From assembly GCF_921293875.1 (NCBI RefSeq), contig NZ_CAKLDI010000001.1:310001-374000 (forward strand): a DNA stretch of 64,000 bases, given 5' to 3'. Positions 28,664 through 39,552 of the stretch are shown in pieces. The notes beneath the pieces are model-generated. The model worked only from the letters and a program-made list of their open reading frames with translations. It did no database searches and had not been told where the DNA came from. Origin of the DNA: Vibrio stylophorae. Its GTDB lineage: Bacteria; Pseudomonadota; Gammaproteobacteria; Enterobacterales; Vibrionaceae. Positions within the stretch are counted from its first letter, which is position 1. Every line of letters begins with the position of its first letter. The position numbers and the translations under genes are program-made.

Positions 28664-30148
28664 CTAGAGTAGTCGTTTGCGCTGATTGGATGGAAGAATT
28701 CCTAATGATTCACGATACTTAGCAATAGTACGACGTGCAACTTGGATCCCCTGATCTGCTAACAGCTTGGCAATTTTACTATCACTGAGGGGTTTGGCGG
28801 GACTTTCCGCCGCAACCAATTTTTTCACCAGCGCGCGAATGGCTGTGGATGAGCATTCGCCGCCGCTATCCGTGCTGACATGGCTGGAGAAGAAATATTT
28901 GAGTTCAAACACACCGCGCGGTGTGTGCATATATTTTTGTGTGGTGACGCGTGAAATGGTGGACTCGTGCATCTCCACTTCAAGGGCGATGTCGTTGAGT
29001 ACCATAGGTTTCATCGCTTCTTCACCATACTCAAAGAAATTTTGCTGCTGCTCAACGATGCAGCGGGCGACTTTAAGTAGGGTTTCATTTCGACTTTCTA
29101 GGCTTTTGATCAGCCATTTCGCTTCTTGAAGATGGGTGCGAATAAACTGGCTATCGCTGGCGTTGGTGACTTGTTTGCCTAATGAGGCATAGTGCTGATT
29201 GACGCGAATGCGCGGCACGCTATCTGGATTGATGGTGACGATCCATTTGCCTTGATGCTTAAACACAGTGACATCGGGCACGATATACTGTGGATCGATC
29301 TGAATCACTCGATTGCCTGGGCGAGGATCAAGCTGATGAATCAAAGCCATGACTTCTTTGAGCTGTGGCTCTTTCAGTTTGGTCTCTTTCATCAGTTGAC
29401 GGTAGTCGCGATTGCCGAGTAAATCGATGTGTTTTGTCAGTAGAAGCTTTGCTTCCGTTAGCCATTCGGTATCTTTATCGTAGGTGCCGAGCTGAATCAA
29501 TAGGCATTCTTGCAGGCTGCGCGCAGCAACGCCGAGCGGGTCAAAATGTTGAATGCGTTTAAGGACAGCTTCAACTTCATCAAGTTCAACCTCGGGCTGG
29601 CCCAAACTTTCTAAAATATCGTCACTACTGACGCTAAGAAAACCGGAGTCATCGATGGCATCAATGATGGCAGTGGCAATGGCCAGATCGGTTTCGCTAA
29701 AAGGAGAGAGCTGAACTTGCCACATTAAGTAGTCTTGTAGACTCTCAGTGGTTTCGCCTTGGTAGACGGGCATCTCGTCATCGAGCGCAATGCCCGTGTT
29801 GCCACTATGTGAGACGTAAACATCTTCCCATGTGGTATCGACAGCAAGCTCATCACTGATTTCATTTTTTTCAATAGCGCTGGCACTATCAAAGGATTCT
29901 GCGGGATCGTAATCGAGCTCATCGCTGGCTTCATGATGAGCGTCGGTGGTTTGTTCTGAGTGGTCGTTACCTTCAAGATCATCGTTAAAATCGGGATGAT
30001 CTTCTTCGAGCAATGGGTTTTGCTCCAGCGCTTGTTGAATCTCTTGCTGCAAATCGAGGGTGGAAAGCTGCAACAAACGAATCGCTTGCTGAAGCTGTGG
30101 CGTCATCGCAAGCTGTTGGCCAATTTTCAGTTGCAGCGTTGGTTTCAT
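28664..30148 (-). CDS. rpoN: RNA polymerase sigma-54 factor RpoN
   Basis: Sigma-54 binds -24/-12 promoters and needs AAA+ activators. The 494-residue protein has the Gln-rich activator region at its N-terminus ([20 protein letters not shown]), an acidic region II of about 70 residues, the core-binding domain and the RpoN box ([13 protein letters not shown], that is [10 protein letters not shown]) near the C-terminus. The start at 30148 is the family start; eight further in-frame codons lie upstream. It follows lptB, as in E. coli. In vibrios sigma-54 controls flagella, nitrogen use and quorum sensing. Confidence 0.97.
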   Translation of the reverse strand: MKPTLQLKIGQQLAMTPQLQQAIRLLQLSTLDLQQEIQQALEQNPLLEEDHPDFNDDLEGNDHSEQTTDAHHEASDELDYDPAESFDSASAIEKNEISDELAVDTTWEDVYVSHSGNTGIALDDEMPVYQGETTESLQDYLMWQVQLSPFSETDLAIATAIIDAIDDSGFLSVSSDDILESLGQPEVELDEVEAVLKRIQHFDPLGVAARSLQECLLIQLGTYDKDTEWLTEAKLLLTKHIDLLGNRDYRQLMKETKLKEPQLKEVMALIHQLDPRPGNRVIQIDPQYIVPDVTVFKHQGKWIVTINPDSVPRIRVNQHYASLGKQVTNASDSQFIRTHLQEAKWLIKSLESRNETLLKVARCIVEQQQNFFEYGEEAMKPMVLNDIALEVEMHESTISRVTTQKYMHTPRGVFELKYFFSSHVSTDSGGECSSTAIRALVKKLVAAESPAKPLSDSKIAKLLADQGIQVARRTIAKYRESLGILPSNQRKRLL

Positions 30149-30209
30149 GCGGTTGTTCAGTACCTTATTCAATCAAACGGCCGACAACGCAATGTGGCCC
30201 ATGTAATAA

Positions 30210-30935
30210 CTATAGCTTGAACTGATCACCTAGATAGACACGTTTCACATGCTCATCCGCAAGGACTTCTGCTGGTGTACCGTTGGCGATTAAACGCCCC
30301 TGACTCACAATATAGGCGTGTTCACACACATCCAGTGTCTCACGTACGTTATGATCGGTAATGAGAACACCGAGGCCTCGATCGCGAAGATGCTCAATAA
30401 TCTTTTTGATATCGATGACCGAGATTGGGTCAACACCAGCAAAAGGTTCATCGAGCAGAATAAATTTAGGATTGGCGGCAAGTGCACGGGCAATCTCTAC
30501 TCGGCGACGTTCACCCCCTGATAATGCCATACCTAAACTATTACGAATGTGCTGGATGTTGAATTCTTCAAGTAATTCTTCCAAACGGTCGTGACGCTCC
30601 TCTTTACTCAGGTCGTCACGGGTTTGAAGCACCGCCATAATGTTGTTGTAGACCGACAGGCGACGGAAAATAGATGCTTCCTGAGGAAGGTAGCCGATCC
30701 CTAGGCGCGCACGTGAGTGCATGGGAAGCAAGCTAATATCTTTGCCATCAATGGTAATACTGCCTTCATCGCGGCCAACAAGACCAACAATCATATAAAA
30801 AGAGGTAGTTTTACCGGCCCCGTTTGGGCCGAGCAAGCCGACAATTTGGCCTGAATTCACTTCAAGGCTGACATCAGAAACAACCTTGCGACTTTTATAA
30901 CTTTTAGCCAAGTGGCTTGCTTTTAACAGGGCCAT
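30210..30935 (-). CDS. lptB: LPS export ABC transporter ATP-binding protein LptB
   Basis: ATPase of the LptB2FGC complex that extracts lipopolysaccharide from the inner membrane. The 241-residue protein has Walker [10 protein letters not shown], the signature [15 protein letters not shown], Walker [14 protein letters not shown] and the H-loop [10 protein letters not shown]. It lies 6 bp downstream of lptA in the lptC-lptA-lptB segment. The partner permease genes lptF and lptG are not in this window, as is normal. Confidence 0.97.
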   Translation of the reverse strand: MALLKASHLAKSYKSRKVVSDVSLEVNSGQIVGLLGPNGAGKTTSFYMIVGLVGRDEGSITIDGKDISLLPMHSRARLGIGYLPQEASIFRRLSVYNNIMAVLQTRDDLSKEERHDRLEELLEEFNIQHIRNSLGMALSGGERRRVEIARALAANPKFILLDEPFAGVDPISVIDIKKIIEHLRDRGLGVLITDHNVRETLDVCEHAYIVSQGRLIANGTPAEVLADEHVKRVYLGDQFKL

Positions 30936-30941
30936 AGCGGT

Positions 30942-31445
30942 TTACTTTTGATTGATTTTGTTCGGTTGAATGATGGTGGTTACGCGCTCTTGACCACCGC
31001 TTTTTGCCACCAATTTCTGCTGGACGATGCTATAGCTGATGCTATCACCTTTGATCACACTGCCTTCTTGGTTCAATTCAGCATTGGTGGTCATGGTCAA
31101 AAATTCTTTGGCGATTTCATAACGTAGTTTGTTGGCTTTGCCATTGAGTGGTTTGCCATCATCTGTGGTTTGTTGGAAGGTTGCCGGTTTACCGTAAGCT
31201 TCGATAATTTCCTGACCTTCTTTACCTTTAGGGCGGATCACCACGATGCGATCGGCATGGATCTTAATCGAGCCTTGGGTGAGCACCACTTTGCCGCTAA
31301 AGGTGACGGTATTGGTCTTCATATCCACTTGTTGGTTATTGGAATGAATCACAATGGGTTGTTCGGTGTCATTACTCTTGGCCCAAGACCATGGGCTGGC
31401 AAGGCAAAGAAGTAAGAGCCCTAGTTTAGCGAATGAAACTTTCAT
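30942..31445 (-). CDS. lptA: LPS transport periplasmic protein LptA
   Basis: Periplasmic beta-jellyroll protein that forms the bridge carrying lipopolysaccharide between LptC and LptD. The 167-residue product begins with a signal peptide (MKVSFAKLGLLLLCLASPWS, cleavage after WA). The mature part has the OstA-like strands (NTVTFSGKVVLTQGSIKIHA and EIIEAYGKPATF). ATG 31445 is preferred because it gives a proper signal peptide; the open frame extends 12 codons further. Its start overlaps the end of lptC by 20 bp. Confidence 0.94.
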   Translation of the reverse strand: MKVSFAKLGLLLLCLASPWSWAKSNDTEQPIVIHSNNQQVDMKTNTVTFSGKVVLTQGSIKIHADRIVVIRPKGKEGQEIIEAYGKPATFQQTTDDGKPLNGKANKLRYEIAKEFLTMTTNAELNQEGSVIKGDSISYSIVQQKLVAKSGGQERVTTIIQPNKINQK

Positions 31446-31989
31446 AGCGACCTTGTACCTCGTCTTGTAGTTCAGCAACATGTTGCTCTAAGTTGCCCTG
31501 CATTTTATTGCCGCGGCTGTGAAAGCCTGGGCCTTGAATTTGTGTCGGTTGATCAGTATTAAAATCTTTACTTATCAAATCAAGTACTAAGTAATCCGTT
31601 TCCATTTTTTCAAAGGCATTGTTGGGTAACAGATTATAAAGTTTGACGTCATCCACCAAAATCAGCATTTGCTCTTTGGTGAGGGTGGCATGTTTCGCGG
31701 TTAAGCGCCATTCTGCCTGATCGCCATTGCGAAACACCAAGAGTGTGGGTTGTTCAAACTCAGTGTTTCCGTGTTCAGCAAAGTAGGAGAGTTTTTTCGA
31801 CTCGACTTGATAGTTGAGTAGCCCCTGTGCTGAGTAGCCTTTATTAATAATATTATCGCCAACGAAAATTGGTTTTTCGATATCAATGGCCACTTGCACT
31901 TCCGATTGCCAGTGTTTTTCAAAGAGGTAATGGCCAGCGCCAGCGCAGACAATCACAAGCAGCGCAATAAAGAAACGCTGCCAACTCAT
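31426..31989 (-). CDS. lptC: LPS export system protein LptC
   Basis: Bitopic inner-membrane protein that receives lipopolysaccharide from LptB2FG and hands it to LptA. The 187-residue protein has one N-terminal membrane helix (FFIALLVIVCAGAGHYLF) and a periplasmic beta-jellyroll domain (LLNYQVESKKLSYFAEHGNT, QPTLLVFRNGDQAEWRLTAK). It overlaps kdsC by 4 bp at its start and lptA by 20 bp at its end. Confidence 0.93.
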   Translation of the reverse strand: MSWQRFFIALLVIVCAGAGHYLFEKHWQSEVQVAIDIEKPIFVGDNIINKGYSAQGLLNYQVESKKLSYFAEHGNTEFEQPTLLVFRNGDQAEWRLTAKHATLTKEQMLILVDDVKLYNLLPNNAFEKMETDYLVLDLISKDFNTDQPTQIQGPGFHSRGNKMQGNLEQHVAELQDEVQGRYESFIR

Positions 31990-32534
31990 ATGCTGCGTCC
32001 TTGATAGGCTTCGAGTTGATCACGTGCGGCGAGTAACAGATCGCAGACTTCACGAACCGCACCAAAACCGCCACGTGTCGCCGTACAAAAATCAGCGCGC
32101 TGGGCAAGCAGTGGATGGCCATCTTGGACGCAGATACCCAAGCCTACTTTTTCCATGACTGGCCAATCAATAAGGTCATCGCCAATATAAGCCACTTGCT
32201 CAGGTGCCAGCTGAAGTTGTTGCTGCAGATCTTGATAGGCTGCAAGTTTGTTATCTTGACCTTGATAAAGGTGTTGAACGCCCAAGGCATTCATGCGGTT
32301 GCTCACGATGTTTGATTGACGTCCAGTGATCACTGCCACTTCAATGCCTGCATTCATAATACATTTGATGCCATAGCCATCACGGGTATGAAAGGCTTTT
32401 AACTCTTCGCCATCGTTGCCCATATAGACGCGCCCATCGGAAAAGACGCCATCTACATCACAGATGAGCAATTGAATTTTTGCTGCTCGTTGCCAAATGG
32501 TTTGAGGCACTGGACCGTATAAAAAATCAATCAT
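31986..32534 (-). CDS. kdsC: 3-deoxy-manno-octulosonate-8-phosphatase KdsC
   Basis: HAD-family phosphatase that releases Kdo from Kdo 8-phosphate. The 182-residue protein has HAD motif I in LLICDVDGVFSDGRVYMGN, motif II at VAVITGRQSN and motifs III/IV ending at VAYIGDDLIDWPVM. This is the C1-type cap-less tetrameric form. It sits between kdsD and lptC and overlaps lptC by 4 bp, so Kdo synthesis is coupled to lipopolysaccharide transport. Confidence 0.96.
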   Translation of the reverse strand: MIDFLYGPVPQTIWQRAAKIQLLICDVDGVFSDGRVYMGNDGEELKAFHTRDGYGIKCIMNAGIEVAVITGRQSNIVSNRMNALGVQHLYQGQDNKLAAYQDLQQQLQLAPEQVAYIGDDLIDWPVMEKVGLGICVQDGHPLLAQRADFCTATRGGFGAVREVCDLLLAARDQLEAYQGRSI

Positions 32535-32542
32535 CGTTTTGT

Positions 32543-33517
32543 TTACACCACACCAGCTTTTAAAAGGTCATGCATCTGTAATGCGCCAATTAGTTGTTGC
32601 TGCTCATTGATCACCAACAAACTGGTGATTTTGCGCTGCTCCATTAACAGTAGTCCTTCCGCTGCAAGTAGATCGGCACTTGTGGTATGAGGGTTTGCTG
32701 TCATGACTGTGCCGATCTCTGTGTGCTTGAGGTCAATGTTGCGCTCAAACAGACGGCGTAGGTCACCATCGGTAAAGATGCCAAGTACCTGTTGATTCGC
32801 ATCGACAACAGCGGTCATACCTAATCCTTTTTGCGTGATCTCAAAGAGTGCCTGAGCCACGGTTGCTGTTGGCTGAATGCAAGGCAAATCATCGCCTTGG
32901 CGCATAATATCACCAATCTTTAAGAGCAGTTTACGACCCAATGCACCGCCAGGGTGAGAGAGTGCAAAATCTTCAGCAGTGAAGCCGCGCGCTTCCAATA
33001 GGGCAATCGCGAGCGCATCGCCCATGGCAAGTGTCGCTGTGGTGCTTGAGGTTGGCGCTAAATTCAGTGGGCAGGCTTCTTTGGGAACGGTAATTTGCAA
33101 ATGTACCTTGGCCAGTTTAGCCATGCTAGATTCTGGATTGCCGGTCATGCAGATCATTGGAATGCCAAGGCGTGACAGTACAGGTGCCAGAAATAAAATT
33201 TCACCCGCTTCACCTGAATTCGAAATCGCCAAAACCACATCTTTTTTGCCAATCATCCCGAGATCGCCATGGCTGGCTTCGCCAGGATGCACAAAGAAAC
33301 TTGGTGTGCCGGTGCTGGCTAAAGACGCGGCAATTTTGCAGCCGATATGTCCTGATTTGCCCATACCCATCACGATCACTTTACCTTCACACTGCATCAT
33401 CAGTGCGCAAGCGTTGGCAAAATCATCATTAATATATTGCTTGAGGTGATTGAGTGCATCGATTTCGATATCTAAAACACGTTGGCCACTTTGGCAAAAG
33501 GAAGCGGTGGCTGTCAT
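32543..33517 (-). CDS. kdsD: Arabinose-5-phosphate isomerase KdsD
   Basis: Interconverts ribulose 5-phosphate and arabinose 5-phosphate, the precursor of Kdo. The 324-residue protein has an N-terminal SIS sugar-isomerase domain (GMGKSGHIGCKIAASLASTG, HGDLGMIGKKDVVLAISNSG) and two C-terminal CBS domains (TVAQALFEITQKGLGMTAVV and LLLMEQRKITSLLVINEQQQ). It is followed after 8 bp by kdsC and preceded by the calcium/sodium antiporter gene, the same order as in E. coli. Confidence 0.96.
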   Translation of the reverse strand: MTATASFCQSGQRVLDIEIDALNHLKQYINDDFANACALMMQCEGKVIVMGMGKSGHIGCKIAASLASTGTPSFFVHPGEASHGDLGMIGKKDVVLAISNSGEAGEILFLAPVLSRLGIPMICMTGNPESSMAKLAKVHLQITVPKEACPLNLAPTSSTTATLAMGDALAIALLEARGFTAEDFALSHPGGALGRKLLLKIGDIMRQGDDLPCIQPTATVAQALFEITQKGLGMTAVVDANQQVLGIFTDGDLRRLFERNIDLKHTEIGTVMTANPHTTSADLLAAEGLLLMEQRKITSLLVINEQQQLIGALQMHDLLKAGVV

Positions 33518-33544
33518 GACAACTCCTTGACTGCAAACTGGTGG

Positions 33545-34513
33545 TTAAGCGGAGAGATTCACCAGCAAATAACCTTGATAAACCACAAAACAGGCGAACA
33601 AAATAAAACCTGCAATTCGGCCTAGTTTACGCTGTTTTGCAAGTGCGAGCACGACCAAAAGCGCAGAAATTGCAAACATCACATAATAATCGCGCCCCAT
33701 CACTAGTGGATTAATGGCGGATGGATTGAGTAGTGCGGGAATGCCCATGACGGCGAGTATGTTGAATATATTGGAGCCGATGATATTGCCCACCGCCATA
33801 TCATCTTCACCTTTGAGCACACCTGCAACGGACGCGGCAAGCTCAGGTAAGCTGGTGCCAATGGCAATAATAGTCAGACCAATGACCAAATCACTCATGC
33901 CAAAATACTCTGCGATGGTCACCGCGGAATCGACCAATAAATTGGCCGAGTAGGGGAGTAATAGTAAGCCCAACACAACCCAGCCCGCCGCGGCTTTGTT
34001 GCTGACACCTTGCGGAATTTCGCTCTCTTGCTCGGTGAGCATGGGGTCGTCTTGGTAATCTTTATCTTTGCTGATTTTCAGCATGGTCAGAATAAAGGCG
34101 GCAAATAAAGCGATCAGTACGATACCTTCAATAAAGCTAAGGTAGTTATTCCACAGTAAGATACCTGCGATGAGGGTGACCGCCATCATCATGGGTAGTT
34201 CACGGCGAAGGACGGCTGAGCTGATGGATAATGGGCGAATCAATGCCGTTAACCCAAGGATAAGGGCAATATTGGCAATATTTGAGCCAATGACGTTGCC
34301 TACTGCGGTATCAGTTTTACCATTCAGTGCTGCGGTGGCTGAAACCACCATTTCAGGCGCAGAGGAGCCCATGGCTAAAATGGTCATACCAATCACTAAA
34401 GGGGCGATGCCATAGTTGCGCGCAAGCGCGGCAGCGCCATAGACCAAGCGGTCTGCGCTCCAGACCAATAAAATCAATCCAATGATTAGAAATATCACAG
34501 CGGTTAACATCAT
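33545..34513 (-). CDS. yrbG: Calcium/sodium antiporter YrbG
   Basis: CaCA-family exchanger in the inner membrane. The 322-residue protein has about ten membrane helices and the two inverted alpha repeats, GMTILAMGSSAPEMVVSATA with NVIGSNIANI in the first half, and GLTIIAIGTSLPELAASVAG with NIIGSNIFNI in the second. These carry the ion-binding Glu/Asn residues. It heads the kds-lpt-rpoN transcript and is divergent from mlaF, exactly as yrbG in E. coli. The physiological substrate is uncertain. Confidence 0.92.
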   Translation of the reverse strand: MMLTAVIFLIIGLILLVWSADRLVYGAAALARNYGIAPLVIGMTILAMGSSAPEMVVSATAALNGKTDTAVGNVIGSNIANIALILGLTALIRPLSISSAVLRRELPMMMAVTLIAGILLWNNYLSFIEGIVLIALFAAFILTMLKISKDKDYQDDPMLTEQESEIPQGVSNKAAAGWVVLGLLLLPYSANLLVDSAVTIAEYFGMSDLVIGLTIIAIGTSLPELAASVAGVLKGEDDMAVGNIIGSNIFNILAVMGIPALLNPSAINPLVMGRDYYVMFAISALLVVLALAKQRKLGRIAGFILFACFVVYQGYLLVNLSA

Positions 34514-34825
34514 GTTCAGCTCGCTTGGTTAGAGTGAAGGGTTCAGTATTGAATATAACAGCATGAAATGTGAAGTGTTTGACGCTATTTCTTACAGATT
34601 AACCGAGCGTTAAAATCCGCGTCTTTATTGAGATTTTACTCATTTTTGACAGCTGCCTATTTTTATTTGGTGCAATATCAAATGAGCGTAAGGTAAATGA
34701 CAGGGTAGGCGTAATTTTATGCGAGCTGAATCAGCTTGCCACCTTGTTCATTGGGTTGGGAATCTCTATCATGCGTTTGATTTTATTTAATCTTTTTGAT
34801 TTTTCTATAAATAAGCGGATGCCTT
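34514..34825. promoter_or_regulatory. 312-bp divergent control region between yrbG and mlaF
   Basis: No open frame worth naming. The region is AT-rich and should hold the promoters of the yrbG-kds-lpt operon (minus) and the mla operon (plus). A TTGACA at about 34648 lacks a matching -10 at 17 bp. TATAAA near 34805, inside the very AT-rich stretch just before mlaF, is a possible -10. I cannot assign either promoter with certainty. Confidence 0.4.
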
Positions 34826-35623
34826 ATGGCGCAAAATGAAAATTTGATCACCATTCGCGATCTGCATTTCTGTCGTGGTGAGCGGGTTATTTTTGACCAC
34901 CTCAATTTGAATATTCCCAAAGGAAAAGTGACCGCCATTATGGGGCCATCAGGGATTGGTAAAACTACCCTGTTGCGTTTGATTGGTGGACAATTACTTC
35001 CCGATCAAGGGGATATCTTCTTTCATCAATGGAATATACCCAAGTTAGGTCGTCGAGCGCTTTATACGGCGCGCGAAAAAATGGGGATGTTATTTCAATC
35101 GGGCGCGCTGTTTAGTGATATGTCAGTGTTTGACAATATTGCCTTTCCGCTGCGTGAACATACGCAGCTCAGCGAGTCATTGATTGCCACGATTGTGATG
35201 CTGAAATTAGAAGCAGTTGGCCTGCGCGGCGCTGAAGCGCTGATGCCAAGTGAGCTTTCTGGGGGAATGGCGCGGCGTGTGGCTTTGGCGCGCGCGATTG
35301 TGCTGGATCCAGAACTGGTGATGTATGACGAGCCTTTTGTCGGCCAAGACCCGATCACCATGGGCGTACTGGTTAAACTGATTCGCGATTTGAATCAGGC
35401 ATTAGGTTTGACTTCAGTGGTGGTTTCCCATGATGTGCCTGAAGTGATGAGTATTGCTGATTATGTGTACCTGCTCGCAGATGGCAAAGTGATTGCTGAA
35501 GGGACACCGGAGGCGCTTGAGCAAATGGATGATGACATGGTGCGCCAATTTATTCAGGGATTGGCTGATGGTCCCGTGCCATTTCGTTATCCTGCCAAGC
35601 CATTGGCTGAGGAGTGGTTGTAA
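34826..35623 (+). CDS. mlaF: Phospholipid ABC transporter ATP-binding protein MlaF
   Basis: ATPase of the MlaFEDB complex that moves phospholipids between the membranes and maintains outer-membrane asymmetry. The 265-residue protein has Walker [10 protein letters not shown], the signature [15 protein letters not shown], Walker [14 protein letters not shown] and the H-loop [10 protein letters not shown]. It heads the six-gene mlaFEDCB-ibaG block that leads into murA; its stop codon shares one base with the mlaE start (TAATG). Confidence 0.96.
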   Translation: MAQNENLITIRDLHFCRGERVIFDHLNLNIPKGKVTAIMGPSGIGKTTLLRLIGGQLLPDQGDIFFHQWNIPKLGRRALYTAREKMGMLFQSGALFSDMSVFDNIAFPLREHTQLSESLIATIVMLKLEAVGLRGAEALMPSELSGGMARRVALARAIVLDPELVMYDEPFVGQDPITMGVLVKLIRDLNQALGLTSVVVSHDVPEVMSIADYVYLLADGKVIAEGTPEALEQMDDDMVRQFIQGLADGPVPFRYPAKPLAEEWL

Positions 35624-36399
35624 TGCAATGGATTATTGCGCTGGGCGCACGTACATTGGCGGTCACCCAAGCGATGGGACAGGCAACCTTAATGCTGTTT
35701 GGCGCGTTAGTGGGTAAACCGCAGCCGCGAAAAATGGCACCACTGCTATTTCGCCAGCTATATGTTTTGGGCGTGCAATCTTTGGCGATCATCATGGTTT
35801 CTGGCCTATTTATCGGCATGGTGATTAGCTTGCAAGGCTATTTAGTGCTGGTGGATTTTGGTGCTGAAACCAATTTGGGCCAGATGGTTGCGTTGTCTTT
35901 GCTACGTGAATTGGGTCCGGTGGTAACAGCGCTACTCTTTGCTGGCCGCGCAGGCTCAGCATTAACCGCTGAAATTGGCTTGATGCGCGCTACCGAGCAA
36001 CTTTCCAGTATGGAGATGATGGCTGTTGACCCACTGCGTCGTGTGATCTCACCTCGTTTCTGGGCTGGCGTGATTGTGATGCCACTACTCACAGCGATTT
36101 TTATCGTGGTGGGTATTTGGGGCGCAGAGTTAGTCGGCGTGGATTGGAAGGGCATTGACCACGGTAGTTTTTGGTCGGTAATGCAGGCATCCATTGAGCT
36201 TGGCTATGACGTTGGCAACTGCATGATCAAGAGTTTGGTTTTTGCCGTGACGGTCACTTGGATCGCGCTATTTAACGGTTACTACGCAACGCCAACATCG
36301 GCTGGGATTAGCCAAGCCACCACACGAACCGTGGTGCATGCTTCGTTGGCGGTATTGGGATTAGATTTTGTGCTCACCGCACTTATGTTTGGAAATTAA
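35623..36399 (+). CDS. mlaE: Phospholipid ABC transporter permease MlaE
   Basis: Membrane subunit of the MlaFEDB complex. The 258-residue protein has five to six membrane segments and the conserved MlaE motif region ([20 protein letters not shown] followed by [14 protein letters not shown]). ATG 35623 is chosen because GGAG stands 8 nt upstream and it couples with the mlaF stop. An in-frame upstream start at 35614 would overlap mlaF by 10 bp. Confidence 0.95.
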   Translation: MQWIIALGARTLAVTQAMGQATLMLFGALVGKPQPRKMAPLLFRQLYVLGVQSLAIIMVSGLFIGMVISLQGYLVLVDFGAETNLGQMVALSLLRELGPVVTALLFAGRAGSALTAEIGLMRATEQLSSMEMMAVDPLRRVISPRFWAGVIVMPLLTAIFIVVGIWGAELVGVDWKGIDHGSFWSVMQASIELGYDVGNCMIKSLVFAVTVTWIALFNGYYATPTSAGISQATTRTVVHASLAVLGLDFVLTALMFGN

Positions 36400-36402
36400 C
36401 GT

Positions 36403-36885
36403 ATGCAACAAACACGTAAATTAGAACTTTGGGTTGGTTTGTTCGTTTTAGCGGGAATCGCTGCGCTTTTGGTGTTGGTATTTAACATCGCCAATGTCAA
36501 AGGGCTGAGCCAAAGTGAGAGTTATCAGTTAACGGCTCGTTTTGACAATATTGGTGGGCTGAAAGTGCGCTCACCAGTAAAAATTGGTGGGGTGGTTGTT
36601 GGGCGCATCAGCGATATCGACTTAGATGTAGCGACTCACACGCCTGTGGTGACCATGAATATCGACAGTAAATATGGTTATTTCTCTGAGACCACATCGG
36701 CTTCTATTTATAGCGCGGGTCTTCTTGGCGAGCAGTTTGTGGGACTAATTCCCGGCTTTGTCGATGAGGAGGAAGGCTTTGATATGCTCGGTGATGGCGA
36801 TGAAATACAAGATACCAAATCGGCACTGATCCTCGAGGATTTGATTGGCCAAGTGGTATACAGCTTAAAAGGCGAGGATGAATAA
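36403..36885 (+). CDS. mlaD: MCE-domain substrate-binding protein MlaD
   Basis: Inner-membrane-anchored MCE protein whose hexameric ring forms the lipid channel of the Mla complex. The 160-residue protein has an N-terminal anchor helix (LWVGLFVLAGIAALLVLVF) and one MCE domain (ARFDNIGGLKVRSPVKIGGV, then SAGLLGEQFVGLIPG). It lies 3 bp after mlaE and is immediately followed by mlaC. Confidence 0.95.
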   Translation: MQQTRKLELWVGLFVLAGIAALLVLVFNIANVKGLSQSESYQLTARFDNIGGLKVRSPVKIGGVVVGRISDIDLDVATHTPVVTMNIDSKYGYFSETTSASIYSAGLLGEQFVGLIPGFVDEEEGFDMLGDGDEIQDTKSALILEDLIGQVVYSLKGEDE

Positions 36886-37587
36886 ATGATGATGAAATTG
36901 CGCCAAATTAAGTTAGGCCAAGGGCAGATAGCCCAATGGTTTGTCGGTTTGAGCTTGATGCTGGCCATGCTATCTAGCAGTGTGCAAGCAAAAACGGTGG
37001 ATCAAACTGACCCCTATCGTTTGATTGACGAGGTGGCACAAATTACCTTTGCGCGCCTCAAGGCAGAGCAGCCAAATATTGCGAAAAATCCTGAAATCTT
37101 ACGCACCATTGTTAATGAGGAGTTGTTGCCTTACGTCAATGCGCGTTATGCCGCTTATAAAGTGCTGGGTAATCAGCAGTTGAAGAAATCGACGAAAGAT
37201 CAACGCGATGCATTTGTGGTGGCTTTTGAAGATTATATGATTGCTTCCTATGCGCAGGTGATGACCAAATACAGCGATCAAACCGTGAAAGTGGAAGCCG
37301 CTCAGCCTGTACCAGCCGATCGCAAGATTGTGACTGTGCGTGTTGATCTGATTGAGGGGTCCCATCCACCGCTTCGCATCGACTTTAAATTGCGTAAAAA
37401 CAAAGATGGTACTTGGCAAGCCTTTGACATGGTGGCTGAGGGTATCTCTATGGTGCAAACTAAGCAAAGTGAATGGCGCGATCCGCTAAAAAACAAGGGC
37501 ATCGAAGCGGTGACGCAAGAGTTGCAACGTTTGGGTCGCCAACCGATTCGTTTGGATGGTGATGATGTGGATAGTAAAGCGCCATGA
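36886..37587 (+). CDS. mlaC: Periplasmic phospholipid-binding protein MlaC
   Basis: Shuttles phospholipids between MlaA in the outer membrane and MlaFEDB. The 233-residue protein has a signal peptide (hydrophobic core GLSLMLAMLSSSVQA) and the Tol-Tol-Ttg2 fold, with LPYVNARYAAYKVLG and the FKLRKNKDGTWQAFDMVAEG segment typical of the family. Three consecutive ATG codons open the frame, so the exact start is uncertain by two residues. It overlaps mlaB by 4 bp. Confidence 0.94.
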   Translation: MMMKLRQIKLGQGQIAQWFVGLSLMLAMLSSSVQAKTVDQTDPYRLIDEVAQITFARLKAEQPNIAKNPEILRTIVNEELLPYVNARYAAYKVLGNQQLKKSTKDQRDAFVVAFEDYMIASYAQVMTKYSDQTVKVEAAQPVPADRKIVTVRVDLIEGSHPPLRIDFKLRKNKDGTWQAFDMVAEGISMVQTKQSEWRDPLKNKGIEAVTQELQRLGRQPIRLDGDDVDSKAP

Positions 37588-37901
37588 GTGAGCCAGCGCT
37601 AACCTTGGATATCGATGCCAAGGCTTTAACCTTATCTGGCGAACTGACGCGTCAGAGCATTCCACACCATTGGCCAAAAGGCTGGCAATGGATCGCTAAA
37701 GCCGAACAATGGCCAGTAATTTTAACAAATGTGACTCGGATCGACTCTGCAGGCGTGGCAATTCTGCTTCATTTGATACAGCAGGCTCGAATGCAAGGAT
37801 GTCATGTATTATTATGCGCAGTTCCAAATCAGCTTCAGACTCTTCTGAAGCTTAGTAATCTTGATTCGGTGATTACTGAACATCTTGAAGATGTGCAATA
37901 A
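37584..37901 (+). CDS. mlaB: STAS-domain protein MlaB
   Basis: Small cytoplasmic STAS protein that binds MlaF and is required for assembly and activity of the complex. The 105-residue product has the STAS core (VILTNVTRIDSAGVAILLHL) with the conserved Asp-Ser-Ala-Gly. It overlaps mlaC by 4 bp. Divergence is high, as usual in this family, but domain, size and position agree. Confidence 0.9.
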   Translation: MSEPALTLDIDAKALTLSGELTRQSIPHHWPKGWQWIAKAEQWPVILTNVTRIDSAGVAILLHLIQQARMQGCHVLLCAVPNQLQTLLKLSNLDSVITEHLEDVQ

Positions 37902-37912
37902 AGGGTGGCTAA

Positions 37913-38170
37913 GTGGACATTAGCGAAATTAAAACAATTCTAGAGCAGCAGCTAGATCTAGCTGAGGTTCATGTCAAAGGCGATGGTAGCCATTTTGAAG
38001 TAATCGCTGTGGGTGAGCTTTTCGACGGTATGAGTCGTGTGAAAAAGCAACAAACCATTTATGGACCATTGATGGAGCACATCGCTTCCAATGCAATCCA
38101 TGCTTTAAGCATTAAAGCTTATACGCCTGATGAGTGGGCTCGCGATAAAAAATTGATCCTGCCATCGTAA
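37913..38170 (+). CDS. ibaG: BolA-family protein IbaG
   Basis: An 85-residue BolA-like protein. The BolA fold is indicated by [24 protein letters not shown] and the signature His in GSHF, a ligand for the shared [2Fe-2S] cluster with monothiol glutaredoxin. The start is GTG 37913, preceded by AAGGGTGG. Its position between mlaB and murA is conserved in E. coli and vibrios. IbaG has been linked to acid resistance and iron-sulphur metabolism; in V. cholerae, effects on the envelope have been reported. Confidence 0.93.
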   Translation: MDISEIKTILEQQLDLAEVHVKGDGSHFEVIAVGELFDGMSRVKKQQTIYGPLMEHIASNAIHALSIKAYTPDEWARDKKLILPS

Positions 38171-39439
<1,269 letters not shown>

Positions 39440-39461
39440 TAATACCGCGTCTTCAAATAGC

Positions 39462-39491
39462 AAAAAGCCCGCATTTATGCGGGCTTTTTTT
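39462..39491 (+). terminator. Bidirectional terminator between murA and degS
   Basis: An AAAAAGCCCGCAT/ATGCGGGCTTTTT stem with a TT loop lies between convergent genes. Confidence 0.92.
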
Positions 39492-39552
39492 ATGATGTTG
39501 ATATGAGCATTCTAGTGCTTTGAGTAACGCTATTTTTCAAATAGGCTGAGCA